Shown here piece after piece: positions 23,072 to 30,009 of a stretch of DNA of 31,287 nucleotides. The translations under genes were made by a program, and so were the position numbers. The notes under the pieces were generated by a model. That model was not told where the DNA came from, did not search any database, and worked only from the letters and a program-made list of their open reading frames with translations. The stretch spans positions 1-31,287 of the IMG/VR virus record IMGVR_UViG_3300042905_000399, one strand, 5' to 3'. This DNA is from a virus. Each line of letters opens with the position of its first letter. Within the stretch, counting starts at the first letter, position 1.

Positions 23072-23500
23072 TTATGTCGTTGCAGTTGTAACTGTACCAA
23101 GACTTACGTTTAAAACCAAGGAATTTGGTGTCAACGCGGTATCAAAAAAACTTGCTCCACCCACTGGGTTCCACCCCCACTGGATGATCCTGCTTCCCCC
23201 CGTTGCGGTCCCGTCTTCATTAAGACCAGTGCCGCTTACAGTTGAGATCTGAAGCCCGTTGTTTCCGCCCAGGCGATAAGTGAGGTCTGGCCTGGGATTG
23301 CGAACGGCCTGCGGATCCTCAACGGGATACATGCCGAGCTGAAGCTGCGGATGATCCGGATCCCAGCAAGTCGAGCACACCAGCATGTTGACATTTTTTG
23401 TCTTCAGCGTGTAGGTCTTCAGCTCCTTGAGCTTATACCGGAAGCCGCACCTATCGCATTGAGCGATAGAGTACTTTCCAGAGGAAAACCTATTTGGCAT
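23072..23500 (-). CDS. Zinc-ribbon phage protein, 142 aa
   Basis: Two CxxC pairs (Cys15/Cys18 in QCDRCGF and Cys42/Cys45 in VCSTCWDPDHPQ) form a probable zinc ribbon in residues 10-50. The next part reads GMYPVEDPQAVRNPRPD, which I know from conserved phage proteins beside connector genes. The C-terminal half is Gly/Thr-rich and beta-like. The ATG overlaps the connector stop as TGATG. Probably a structural or assembly protein with a zinc-stabilised head; no DNA-binding evidence. Confidence 0.75.
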   Translation of the reverse strand: MPNRFSSGKYSIAQCDRCGFRYKLKELKTYTLKTKNVNMLVCSTCWDPDHPQLQLGMYPVEDPQAVRNPRPDLTYRLGGNNGLQISTVSGTGLNEDGTATGGSRIIQWGWNPVGGASFFDTALTPNSLVLNVSLGTVTTATT

Positions 23501-24444
23501 CAGAATGCCCCAGAAATATACTGCCTGCGCGGCACAAACCTGATGGCGGCTTTCTCTCTATCCTCATCGGAAGCTGCTTGCCATGCCTCGTCATACTGCT
23601 GTTTAAGCACCAACAGCCTGTCCATTCCACCGGGAACTTTGAGCGCAAGATGATAGGCAAGGCCAGCAGTCATGCAGGGGATAAACCTAAACGGCACATC
23701 CATGACGTTGACACCGCCGCCGGCATCTTGCACTCGCCTCATGCGCCAGTAGACAAACTGGTAGTAGGGATTGCCCACGACACCCTGGTCCGGCGTTGGC
23801 CAGACCGTGATGCGCGGGATGTTGTTGACGTACACAGCAGTGCCAACGGACGGGGTAATCTGGCTAGTGCCGTTTTGAGCCCGGAACACGCCGCCAATCT
23901 GAGTGCTGTTGTTGATCCAGCCGTAATAGATGGTCTCGGCACCGATGTTCAGATATCCAGTGGTCGGGAGGCCTGCGGTTGCAGATAGCGTTATGGTCTG
24001 CGCCCCAATGTTGGCGCTTTGAAATGTGTATCCCGTGGGAGACACTTGACCATCCAGGCGCTGGATCCAAACTTGGATCGGGCGAGCCTGGGTCAGTTTG
24101 TTGGGGATCGTCGCATAGGTAGAAACACTAATACGCGTGATGGACAGATCTGCCTGATTGGACTGCTGGTTAGGCTGAGTGCGGATCACATGCTCCAACA
24201 GGTCAACGGTGTCGTTGGGCAGCGTGTAGGTGTTGAGCCCCTGGATAAATGGAATGGTGCCCTGCTCAAACGTCCACATGTTGACGCCGCGATTGGCCCA
24301 TTCCGTAAACATCAGGTTCAGGGACCGGCGAGCCGTCTTCAGATCGTAGCCAGTGCGCAGCTCCGAGCCCACGCGCTCAAACGCTTCCTCAACGATCTCA
24401 GTCAGATCGAGGTTAAATGCGGATGACCCGGATGTGGTGGCCAT
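23500..24444 (-). CDS. Head-tail connector / tail-tubular-A-like protein, 314 aa
   Basis: Stop and start abut as TAAATG, with GGGGAAG upstream. The N-terminal helix block LDLTEIVEEAFERVGSELRT and TARRSLNLMFTEWANRGVNM is followed by INxYTLP-like text (LNTYTLPNDTVDLLEHVIRT) and SISTYATIPNKLTQARP-type text. This is typical of connector proteins in environmental podoviruses. A beta insert at about 150-210 carries TLSATAGLPTTGYLNIGAET. The C-terminal helices (KQQYDEAWQAASDEDREKAA) close the fold. Similarity in layout to the adaptor at 21892-22605 suggests that both form stacked rings below the portal. The role is inferred. Confidence 0.78.
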   Translation of the reverse strand: MATTSGSSAFNLDLTEIVEEAFERVGSELRTGYDLKTARRSLNLMFTEWANRGVNMWTFEQGTIPFIQGLNTYTLPNDTVDLLEHVIRTQPNQQSNQADLSITRISVSTYATIPNKLTQARPIQVWIQRLDGQVSPTGYTFQSANIGAQTITLSATAGLPTTGYLNIGAETIYYGWINNSTQIGGVFRAQNGTSQITPSVGTAVYVNNIPRITVWPTPDQGVVGNPYYQFVYWRMRRVQDAGGGVNVMDVPFRFIPCMTAGLAYHLALKVPGGMDRLLVLKQQYDEAWQAASDEDREKAAIRFVPRRQYISGAF

Positions 24445-24621
24445 TTACTTCCCCAGTTTTTTCAGGGTCTGCGCCAGTCGAGCGCGTTGTCCCATCTTGC
24501 CTGGAGCTTTTGCGGCTTTGGCCAACTTCCCAGTCGGGATGGTTTTGCCTTCTTTCACACCAAGCGCGGAGCGCAGAGCCCCTGGTTTCTTGATCGCTTT
24601 TTGAATCCATTTTTCAGCCAT
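24445..24621 (-). CDS. Very small basic protein, 58 aa
   Basis: I translated this by hand. The ATG at 24621 overlaps the previous stop (TGATG) and the TAA directly abuts the connector start. The protein begins MAEKWIQKAIKKPGALRSAL and ends RARLAQTLKKLGK. It is rich in Lys, Ala and Gly, with no acidic stretch. The W.xxAxKxPG opening and the APGKMGQRARLA segment are familiar from conserved phage proteins. Tight junctions on both sides support it as a gene. Function unknown. Confidence 0.75.
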   Translation of the reverse strand: MAEKWIQKAIKKPGALRSALGVKEGKTIPTGKLAKAAKAPGKMGQRARLAQTLKKLGK

Positions 24622-24854
24622 CACCGGTACCTCGCCGTCTTTGCTGCCACCTTGGGCGGCTGCTTCACAAACTGTTTCCCGGCCTTCTTGCCAGCCCGCT
24701 TTGCGCGGGTTGTAGCGGCATACTCAGCAGGGGTCAGGGCTTTGATGGCAGACTCAGGCAGATACCGCTCCCCCGTCTTAGATGACGGTTTACCGGACTT
24801 AGTGCGCCATTTTTGCGCGGTCCAGTCCTTGAGCGACTGCTGTGGGTCTTTCAC
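24621..24854 (-). CDS. Small basic conserved phage protein, 77 aa
   Basis: I chose the GTG at 24854, which overlaps the preceding stop as GTGA. A GTG 21 codons upstream would sit inside that gene. The sequence has DWTAQKWRTKSGKPSSKTGE, RYLPESAIKALTPAEYAATT and RAKRAGKKAGKQFV, a set I recognise from small proteins in cyanophages and other aquatic phages. Strongly basic, probably partly disordered. Function unknown; it may be a minor virion component. Confidence 0.75.
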   Translation of the reverse strand: MKDPQQSLKDWTAQKWRTKSGKPSSKTGERYLPESAIKALTPAEYAATTRAKRAGKKAGKQFVKQPPKVAAKTARYR

Positions 24855-25123
24855 TTGTACCCACCCCCACGGGCCTTGTATTGCTTGGCCAGAAGCTGTG
24901 CCTTGCGGGCTGACCACTGACCTGCACCCGTGCCTTGCACCGCACGGGACTTGATCGACTCAAACAGCGACTTGCGCATACCCGGCTTGGTGTAGTTGCC
25001 GGCCGCATTGACTTTCCCGCCCTCAGCGTACTGAGTGAAGTCCGTGTCGTCCCGGCGGGGTTTCTTAACACCCTTGGGCATCTTGGATTGCCGGATAGCG
25101 CCCATGCCACGCGAGGCCATCAT
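24851..25123 (-). CDS. Small basic conserved protein, 90 aa
   Basis: The ATG at 25123 overlaps the previous stop as ATGA, and AAGGGG lies upstream. An upstream TTG is rejected because it lies deep in that gene. The centre reads QYAEGGKVNAAGNYTKPGMR, followed by LFESIKSRAVQGTGAGQWSA and RKAQLLAKQYKARGGGYK. I know this signature from widespread aquatic phage proteins. It contains the EGGKV element shared with internal virion proteins here. Function unknown. Confidence 0.75.
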   Translation of the reverse strand: MMASRGMGAIRQSKMPKGVKKPRRDDTDFTQYAEGGKVNAAGNYTKPGMRKSLFESIKSRAVQGTGAGQWSARKAQLLAKQYKARGGGYK

Positions 25124-25320
25124 ACGAATCGCCCCTTGGTCTTGCCGCGCTTGGCGCAACCGTCAGCAGCTTTGACGTACCCTCCAGCAGCCATCTTCTT
25201 TGGCTTGCTAGAGTAGTCAAACATCTTGTCGGCCATGTCCATTTTTTTGCTGGTGTGACCAAGAGACGGTTTTGCTGGTTCCGTCATCATGTCTTCATAC
25301 ATTTTTTTGACGGATTTCAT
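25120..25320 (-). CDS. Small protein with C-terminal ADGCAxRGKTKG motif, 66 aa
   Basis: The ATG at 25320 has only a weak ribosome binding site and lies two bases after the previous stop. The N-terminal half is Met- and Lys-rich (MKSVKKMYEDMMTEPAKPSL). The C-terminus, GGYVKAADGCAKRGKTKGRF, is a motif that recurs at the C-terminus of the next gene upstream and, in altered form, of the 144-residue protein. The Cys, Lys and Gly pattern does not fit a known zinc site on its own. Function unknown. Confidence 0.72.
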   Translation of the reverse strand: MKSVKKMYEDMMTEPAKPSLGHTSKKMDMADKMFDYSSKPKKMAAGGYVKAADGCAKRGKTKGRFV

Positions 25321-25322
25321 GG

Positions 25323-25868
25323 TTACACCATCTTGCCCTTGGTCTTACCACGAACGGCACAACCATCGGCACGCTTAGAGGCCGAGCCAACCTTGCCGCC
25401 AGCTTTGTAGCCAGCGCCCTGGTATGCCTCGTACTCCCGAGCCTTTTCAGGAACGGACTCGCGCATCCTTTTGGCTTCGCGCATGTCATCCCGTGCTGAC
25501 TTGGCCATCGTCGTAGAGATCTTGGACATAAAGTCCTGCTCTCCCTCGATGCCCTTGCGCATGAGCTGGCGAGACTCCTCGAGCTTGGCAGCCTCTTTCT
25601 CTGTGGGTTTACGGATTCTGTTCATAGTAGATCCTGTTGTTCCGCCATTCTTCATGGGCTTTGCGACAGCGCCGGTAGAACCAACGTTTCCAACACTGCC
25701 AACAGACGCGGCCTTAGCAGCGGCTTCTGCTTGGCGCTCCTTAATTGCATCTCGAGCAATTAGAGCTGGCAAAATGCCGCCAAAACCTTTGGCCGCAAGT
25801 TTACCCATAGCCCCTTTGCCGGTCATCATGCCGGCGAGTGGAGAAACATCTCCAATCTTAATGCCCAT
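25323..25868 (-). CDS. Helical protein ending in the ADGCAxRGKTKG motif, 181 aa
   Basis: The ATG has AAGGAG upstream. The first 45 residues are Gly/Ala-rich (SPLAGMMTGKGAMGKLAAKG). A short repetitive GSVGNVGSTGAV stretch follows at about 56-67. Then comes a long charged helix (about 80-150: EKEAAKLEESRQLMRKGIEG, AKSARDDMREAKRMRESVPE). The C-terminus reads ADGCAVRGKTKGKMV. No enzyme motif. It is longer than its relatives and could be a fusion of an unrelated helical domain to the shared tail motif. Function unknown. Confidence 0.74.
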   Translation of the reverse strand: MGIKIGDVSPLAGMMTGKGAMGKLAAKGFGGILPALIARDAIKERQAEAAAKAASVGSVGNVGSTGAVAKPMKNGGTTGSTMNRIRKPTEKEAAKLEESRQLMRKGIEGEQDFMSKISTTMAKSARDDMREAKRMRESVPEKAREYEAYQGAGYKAGGKVGSASKRADGCAVRGKTKGKMV

Positions 25869-25880
25869 GATAGCTCCTTG

Positions 25881-26315
25881 TTAGCACTTGCCGCCGTACT
25901 TCATGGCAACCATCTTGCCAACAGTTTTGCCTTTTTTGGCAATGCCGTCAGCGGCTTTGTGTCCAGCTGCAAGACCGCCGCGAGCCATCTTCTTCATGCC
26001 GGCTTCAGCCATCTCATGCTTGATCATGGACTTGGGAGCACCTTTCTTCTTCATGAAAGACACTTCTTTCTTCATCATCGATTTAGACTCAGCCATACGG
26101 CCTCCTTCTGAAAACAATTCCATCTTGCCTTGATTGGTCTTAGACCTGTTGACGGACTGCAAATCAGCCCTGCTTCCAGACCCAAACCGCTTACCCTTGT
26201 CTGCCTTCATAAACTCCTTGCCGACAGACTGGGGGATTCCTACGCGCTTGGCAGCGGCGGGGTTGTTGGCCACCATCGCCATCAAGTTGTGCTGTTTCTT
26301 GCTAACCGAGGGCAC
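25881..26315 (-). CDS. Lys-rich protein with PSVSKKQHNLM opening, 144 aa
   Basis: The GTG start at 26315 has GAAGGAG eight bases upstream and overlaps the previous gene by 14 bases. The opening PSVSKKQHNLMAMVANNPAA and VGIPQSVGKEFMKADKGKRF are known to me from small aquatic phage proteins. The middle is Met/Lys-rich (KSMMKKEVSFMKKKGAPKSM). The C-terminus has HKAADGIAKKGKTVGKMVAM, a variant of the motif in the two genes downstream, with Ile in place of Cys, followed by GGKC. Function unknown. Confidence 0.74.
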   Translation of the reverse strand: MPSVSKKQHNLMAMVANNPAAAKRVGIPQSVGKEFMKADKGKRFGSGSRADLQSVNRSKTNQGKMELFSEGGRMAESKSMMKKEVSFMKKKGAPKSMIKHEMAEAGMKKMARGGLAAGHKAADGIAKKGKTVGKMVAMKYGGKC

Positions 26316-26550
26316 TGCGCTGCTCCTTCATAAAGTCATCAATCTTCCTCTCAAGCCGATCCAGCCGATCCAAGACGCGATTGATGTCCGTATGCACCTC
26401 CTGCTTGGTGACATACTCCTTCGCAATCTCTTCTCGGGTGCGGTTGAGAAGAATCTGAATGCGCTTCATCTCGTCCGTGGACATCTTCACCCAGAACAAA
26501 ATCAGGGCGGAGACAAGGGAGAGCGCAGCGTTCCACAGCGTTACATCCAT
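26302..26550 (-). CDS. Small membrane-anchored coiled-coil protein, 82 aa
   Basis: The ATG follows the previous stop by one base. Residues about 5-21 are a single membrane span (LWNAALSLVSALILFWV). The rest is a charged helix with heptads (RIQILLNRTREEIAKEYVTK, DRLDRLERKIDDFMKEQRSA). This resembles conserved membrane/coiled-coil phage proteins of the XhlA type, but far from the lysis genes. It may be a virion- or membrane-linked accessory protein. Function unknown. Confidence 0.72.
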   Translation of the reverse strand: MDVTLWNAALSLVSALILFWVKMSTDEMKRIQILLNRTREEIAKEYVTKQEVHTDINRVLDRLDRLERKIDDFMKEQRSALG

Positions 26551-26551
26551 G

Positions 26552-26806
26552 TCAGCAATTCCATGCCCTCAGGCTCTTGTTGATACGGCTGTTTGGGTCT
26601 TTCTTGGCCTTTTCGCCGGTCATCTTGGCCTTCATCCCAGACATCCTGGCACAGAAGGAGTCGCGGCGTGCTCCGCCTTGTGGCTGCGGTGGTTTGAGCC
26701 CCGGCTTGCCTGGATTGGCTTTGTTGTAGGAGGCACGCCCCTTGGCGTTGAGTCCGCCCTTGGGGTTCTTGCCTTCCTTGCGCTGCCATGCTGCGGTCTT
26801 AGCCAT
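26552..26806 (-). CDS. DUF6321-like conserved phage protein, 84 aa
   Basis: The ATG overlaps the previous gene by eight bases, without a clear ribosome binding site. The sequence carries AAWQRKEGKNPKGGLNAKGR, ASYNKANPGKPGLKPPQPQG, RRDSFCARMSGMKAKMTGEK and DPNSRINKSLRAWNC. This set is highly conserved in aquatic phages and matches what I remember as DUF6321. It has two Cys and is strongly basic. Its invariance across phages suggests an essential virion or assembly role, but none is known to me. Confidence 0.8.
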   Translation of the reverse strand: MAKTAAWQRKEGKNPKGGLNAKGRASYNKANPGKPGLKPPQPQGGARRDSFCARMSGMKAKMTGEKAKKDPNSRINKSLRAWNC

Positions 26807-27299
26807 AGAACAAAGTGGTTGTTACGTTTGCAACAAGACCAACAAAGATGCCGTTCTCAGCCAAAATGCCCTCGCCAGGGATGATCACGTTAAACGCCGT
26901 CGGGTTGTAAGAGTCGGCCTCCAAAAGGAGGTCGGCATACATAACAACCGCCGGAGATCCCGTGATGGACCCGGTTGCGGAATCTGTGACCGTAAACGTG
27001 TTGGCATCCGACACCGTAACCGAGTAGACGTTATCCGTTGCCGTACCACCTGTGCCAGCAGAAAAGTCCAGCCAAACGCGGTCACCAGAAGTGAGGCCGT
27101 GATTGGTGATAGTCACCGTCACAGTGTTCGTAGACCGCCCGTAAGTACCCGTTTGCGTCACATTGTTTGCAAACACAGTGTGCCGCGCCGCCGCAGTGGC
27201 GTTCGCGGACACAATAGCCCCTTTGACGCGTGTACGGTAGTTAACCGCCACGCCCGAAGAGGTCATGTGTTTCGACTTAACGTCGTATTGCATACCCAT
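26799..27299 (-). CDS. Beta-rich structural protein with a GDRVWLDF-type module, 166 aa
   Basis: The ATG has AGGAG six bases upstream. Residues about 45-110 contain STNTVTVTITNHGLTSGDRV and NVYSVTVSDANTFTVTDSAT, a module (strand, GDxV, strand, D-x-x-TFTVT) that I know from phage virion proteins. It also appears in the nozzle-type protein of this window. Flanking parts hold VKSKHMTSSGVAVNYRTRVK and LLLEADSYNPTAFNVIIPGE. It follows a similar-sized structural protein and lies close to the capsid gene, so a head or head-tail location is likely (inference). Confidence 0.72.
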   Translation of the reverse strand: MGMQYDVKSKHMTSSGVAVNYRTRVKGAIVSANATAAARHTVFANNVTQTGTYGRSTNTVTVTITNHGLTSGDRVWLDFSAGTGGTATDNVYSVTVSDANTFTVTDSATGSITGSPAVVMYADLLLEADSYNPTAFNVIIPGEGILAENGIFVGLVANVTTTLFYG

Positions 27300-27312
27300 G
27301 ATGGGCTCCTAA

Positions 27313-27768
27313 TTAGGCGCTTTGCTGGCCAACCAACGGATCTGCTACGAAATACAGCAGGTAACCGCCAACCGTACCGCTGCCGCTAGTGTCAATACGC
27401 GAAGTGACATAGCTCATTTCAGAGATGGGGTTGTTGAGAACCCCAGCGGTAACCGTGGCAATTGAAGCAACCGAAAGGTTGTTTGCAATGTTTGCCGCAG
27501 TGGCAGTGCCGGAATCATAGCCAGTAGTGCCCAGGTCAATAGAACCAGAGCCAGCGTCATTGATGGCTACGGCCACAACCACAGCACCTGCCGGAAGAAT
27601 CAGGTTGGGAGCGCCAGCAACGGAAGAAATTTTGACGTTGGTAGAGCCAACGGTGGAGGCGTCAGCAATGTAAAACTGCGCGGCCATGAGACCAGAGCCG
27701 CAATAAGCGGTGCGCGTCTGATCGCCGCCACCAGAACGCCAAATTGATTGGGTGGTTGAAACAGCCAT
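27313..27768 (-). CDS. Small structural protein next to the capsid gene, 151 aa
   Basis: I chose the ATG at 27768 (MAVSTTQSIWRSGGGDQTRT), which has AAGGA upstream; a longer frame reaches back into the intergenic region and has no support. The rest is Ala/Thr/Val-rich with alternating strands (NLILPAGAVVVAVAINDAGS, GTVGGYLLYFVADPLVG). It is the first gene after the capsid terminator. Composition suggests a decoration or head-closure protein, but I cannot assign a family. Confidence 0.7.
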   Translation of the reverse strand: MAVSTTQSIWRSGGGDQTRTAYCGSGLMAAQFYIADASTVGSTNVKISSVAGAPNLILPAGAVVVAVAINDAGSGSIDLGTTGYDSGTATAANIANNLSVASIATVTAGVLNNPISEMSYVTSRIDTSGSGTVGGYLLYFVADPLVGQQSA

Positions 27769-27928
27769 TTGAATTGTCCTTCGTACAAAGATCAGCGTGT
27801 CAGTTGTGTACGCATCTGCCGGATCAGTCTGACACACCGGGAACTCCGGTTAATCTCAATATACAGCAAAAGAAACGGGGGCACAAGGCCCCCGTCTCAA
27901 TTAATGGTTTGTCACCACTAATTCCCTA
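27769..27928. other. Structured intergenic region after the capsid gene
   Basis: It is the largest gene-free stretch in the window. Besides the terminator it has a 5-bp hairpin ACCGG-GAACT-CCGGT (27836-27850) and a 7-bp inverted repeat GTGTCAG/CTGACAC (27797-27803 and 27829-27835) with a 25-base loop. I see no convincing sigma-70 promoter on the minus strand. Confidence 0.6.
27875..27895 (-). terminator. Rho-independent terminator of the capsid operon
   Basis: On the minus strand it reads as an 8-bp GC-rich stem (ACGGGGGC pairing with GCCCCCGT) with a 5-base loop, then TTCTTTT. It lies 34 bases past the capsid stop. Partial termination here would raise capsid expression over the downstream tail genes. 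Confidence 0.88.
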
Positions 27929-28837
27929 TCAAGCTCCCGGCGAACCGAAAGCGCCCAGGGGGTCAGACCAGCCGAACGAATAACGCTCGCGAGCCTTGTA
28001 GCGGACGTTGCCCGTATCAAAGTCGCCATCCATAGAGGTGGCAAGCGGAGTACGGATAAAGTGCTTCAGGCCGTTGGGAACATCGGTGGTCAGGAACCAC
28101 GCATCGGTGTCGGTCAAGAAGTGGTTAACAGTGTAACCCTCCGGGATCGAACCGTTGTTCTTAATAGCGTTGATGTCGTTGTCGTTGGTGCCAACGCGCA
28201 GCTCGGTCTCAAGCAGACGGGTCGCCACGAACTGGAGGCTCGGGGGAACAATCAGCTTGCGAGGCTTAGCTGCAATCAGCAAACCACGCTCATCCGTCCA
28301 GCCAGCGATCTGAATAACGGCGGCTTCCAGGGAAGTCTCGTTCAGATCAGCAGGGGTAGACGGCTCGTTGGAGTTGGTGCCGCCAGAGACCAGCGGGTGT
28401 GCGGTCGAGAACAGTTCGACGCCATCTCCACCTGGGTAGGTAGACGAAAAGCCGTTGTTCAAAACTGCAGCAGCCTTGGTCTGCTTGGTGTACGCCATAG
28501 CACGGGCCAGGGCCTTGGTGTAACGGCTCGACAGAGTGTCATAGAGGTTGTCCTCGATGGCCTCTTCGGTCAAGCTGAAACCCAGGGCAATGGTTTCGTG
28601 GTTATAGCGGGCGGTCCAAGCCTCTTGGCCGTTGTCATAGGCAATCGCACTGCCCTCGTTCTTCACCGGAGCGGCGGAGAAGCCAGACAGTTTGGTTTCC
28701 TCTTCAAACGAACGCTCAGAGGTCTCGGTCTCAAAGATTTCCTTATGCTCTTCGCCGTAGGTCTTGTACTCAAGACCAAACAGTGCGTTGAGGCCAGGGA
28801 GCAGCTCTTTGAGTAGCTGGGCACGAGAAATAGCCAT
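27929..28837 (-). CDS. Major capsid protein, HK97 fold (gpT-like type), 302 aa
   Basis: The ATG has AAGGAG upstream. The N-terminal helix (QLLKELLPGLNALFGLEYKT) is followed by an acidic E-loop-like region. Then comes the block typical of gpT-like capsid proteins: NHETIALGFSLTEEAIEDNL, the spine helix ARAMAYTKQTKAAAVLNNGF, ELFSTAHPLVSGGTNSN at about 121-138, a P-domain helix and VPPSLQFVATRLLETELRVG. The chain ends KARERYSFGWSDPLGAFGSP. Length (302 aa) is normal for a capsid without a long delta domain; scaffolding is probably supplied by the upstream 317-residue protein. The decoration-type gene precedes it and a strong terminator follows. Confidence 0.92.
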   Translation of the reverse strand: MAISRAQLLKELLPGLNALFGLEYKTYGEEHKEIFETETSERSFEEETKLSGFSAAPVKNEGSAIAYDNGQEAWTARYNHETIALGFSLTEEAIEDNLYDTLSSRYTKALARAMAYTKQTKAAAVLNNGFSSTYPGGDGVELFSTAHPLVSGGTNSNEPSTPADLNETSLEAAVIQIAGWTDERGLLIAAKPRKLIVPPSLQFVATRLLETELRVGTNDNDINAIKNNGSIPEGYTVNHFLTDTDAWFLTTDVPNGLKHFIRTPLATSMDGDFDTGNVRYKARERYSFGWSDPLGAFGSPGA

Positions 28838-28850
28838 GTTAAGTTACTCC

Positions 28851-29543
28851 TTACACACCGACGGGGTTGAGATACTGATGACCGCCGGTCACAGTGCTGG
28901 TGGTGGTGTAGACGCCGCCGGATTCGGTAGTCGCAGAGACCACGTACGGAGCATTCCACTTGCAGATCACTTCCACAAACAGACCAGACGAATTGGCAGT
29001 ATCAGGCACGACATCAACGATGCGAATCGGGAGAGACGCAGTGGTGGTAGCACCAGCAGCGGTATAAATACCGACGCGGCTGTTACCAGTCGAGGTCAGG
29101 CCAGTGTTTTGCACCAGCTCGGCATTGCTGCCAATAACGGTACGGCCCAGGTAGGTCGGGGTCAAACCGTTTCCGTCTTCAGTCTGACCAGAGACGAGAA
29201 CTGCTTTAAACAGAACGTCCGGATCATCTGCAACGAAAGCGGAAATCACCGTCCCGGTCGGGGCAGCGTAACCAGTGGGGTAGTACTGAGCAAAGATCGT
29301 CTGACCCTGAGCATTCACATAGGAGCAACCTAGGAAAATGCCAACAGGGGTAGCGGTCGCTTGACCAGTATCTTTCTCCAGGTAGCCCGTCGAAACAAGC
29401 TTCACCACATCTCCATAAAAGATGTTTCCAGCAAACCCGGCAGGGTTAATCTGGAACTGGCGAGTTGCGCCGGCGAACACCTGACCACCGATCAGATTGA
29501 TCGGCTTTAGCCCGTAAGGGGCGTCTACGGTGGGATAAGCCAT
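28851..29543 (-). CDS. Putative capsid decoration protein, 230 aa
   Basis: The ATG has AGGAG upstream. The opening APYGLKPINLIGGQVFAGAT and the run GFAGNIFYGDVVKLVSTGYL, then TATPVGIFLGCSYVNAQGQT, match proteins of environmental phages encoded directly before the capsid gene. All-beta composition with many Thr, Gly and Val. No enzyme motif. Inference: a decoration or cement protein on the shell, expressed in large amounts from the capsid operon. A minor capsid role is an alternative. Confidence 0.78.
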   Translation of the reverse strand: MAYPTVDAPYGLKPINLIGGQVFAGATRQFQINPAGFAGNIFYGDVVKLVSTGYLEKDTGQATATPVGIFLGCSYVNAQGQTIFAQYYPTGYAAPTGTVISAFVADDPDVLFKAVLVSGQTEDGNGLTPTYLGRTVIGSNAELVQNTGLTSTGNSRVGIYTAAGATTTASLPIRIVDVVPDTANSSGLFVEVICKWNAPYVVSATTESGGVYTTTSTVTGGHQYLNPVGV

Positions 29544-29559
29544 TAAAGACTCCTAAAAG

Positions 29560-30009
29560 TTAATTGCCTTTGCCAAAGCTAGTCGCAGACTTCCGCTCCC
29601 TAAAGAGTGGCATCCGCGCATCGCTCTCTCTCAAGAAATTGTTGTCCACAGCGTCCATGTTGTCCTTGGTAGCCTTGGCAAAATATGCCGTCCGCTGTTC
29701 CACGAAGTCCACGGGCATCTTGCAGAGCAACAAACCTGCGATCTCAATATTGTCTTTGAATCGACTATTGGGATCAACTAGCAGCTTGAATTGAGGTTGC
29801 TCTTCGATTGCTACAGGCTCCCAGCCCTCTCGGAACTTGGAGGAGACGTTTTTACCGTCACTCTGTCCAACCATTGCAACCCTAATCCACCTGTAAGCAT
29901 ACCCCGGCTGTTTATCAGGCTGGGGCAAAGCCTCCGGACGCACCCATTGTTTGGGGCGCTCAGAAGAGCTACGGGTTTGTACTTCGCGTGCAAGTCTATT
30001 CTCAGCCAT
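29560..30009 (-). CDS. Conserved head-region protein, 149 aa
   Basis: The ATG overlaps the scaffold gene by eight bases. Segments such as GYAYRWIRVAMVGQSDGKNV, SSKFREGWEPVAIEEQPQFK, EIAGLLLCKMPVDFVEQRTA and MDAVDNNFLRESDARMPLFR recall a family always found between scaffold and capsid genes in environmental phages. The closing KSATSFGKGN is also typical. No catalytic motif. Probably a head assembly or scaffold-associated protein (inference). Confidence 0.78.
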   Translation of the reverse strand: MAENRLAREVQTRSSSERPKQWVRPEALPQPDKQPGYAYRWIRVAMVGQSDGKNVSSKFREGWEPVAIEEQPQFKLLVDPNSRFKDNIEIAGLLLCKMPVDFVEQRTAYFAKATKDNMDAVDNNFLRESDARMPLFRERKSATSFGKGN

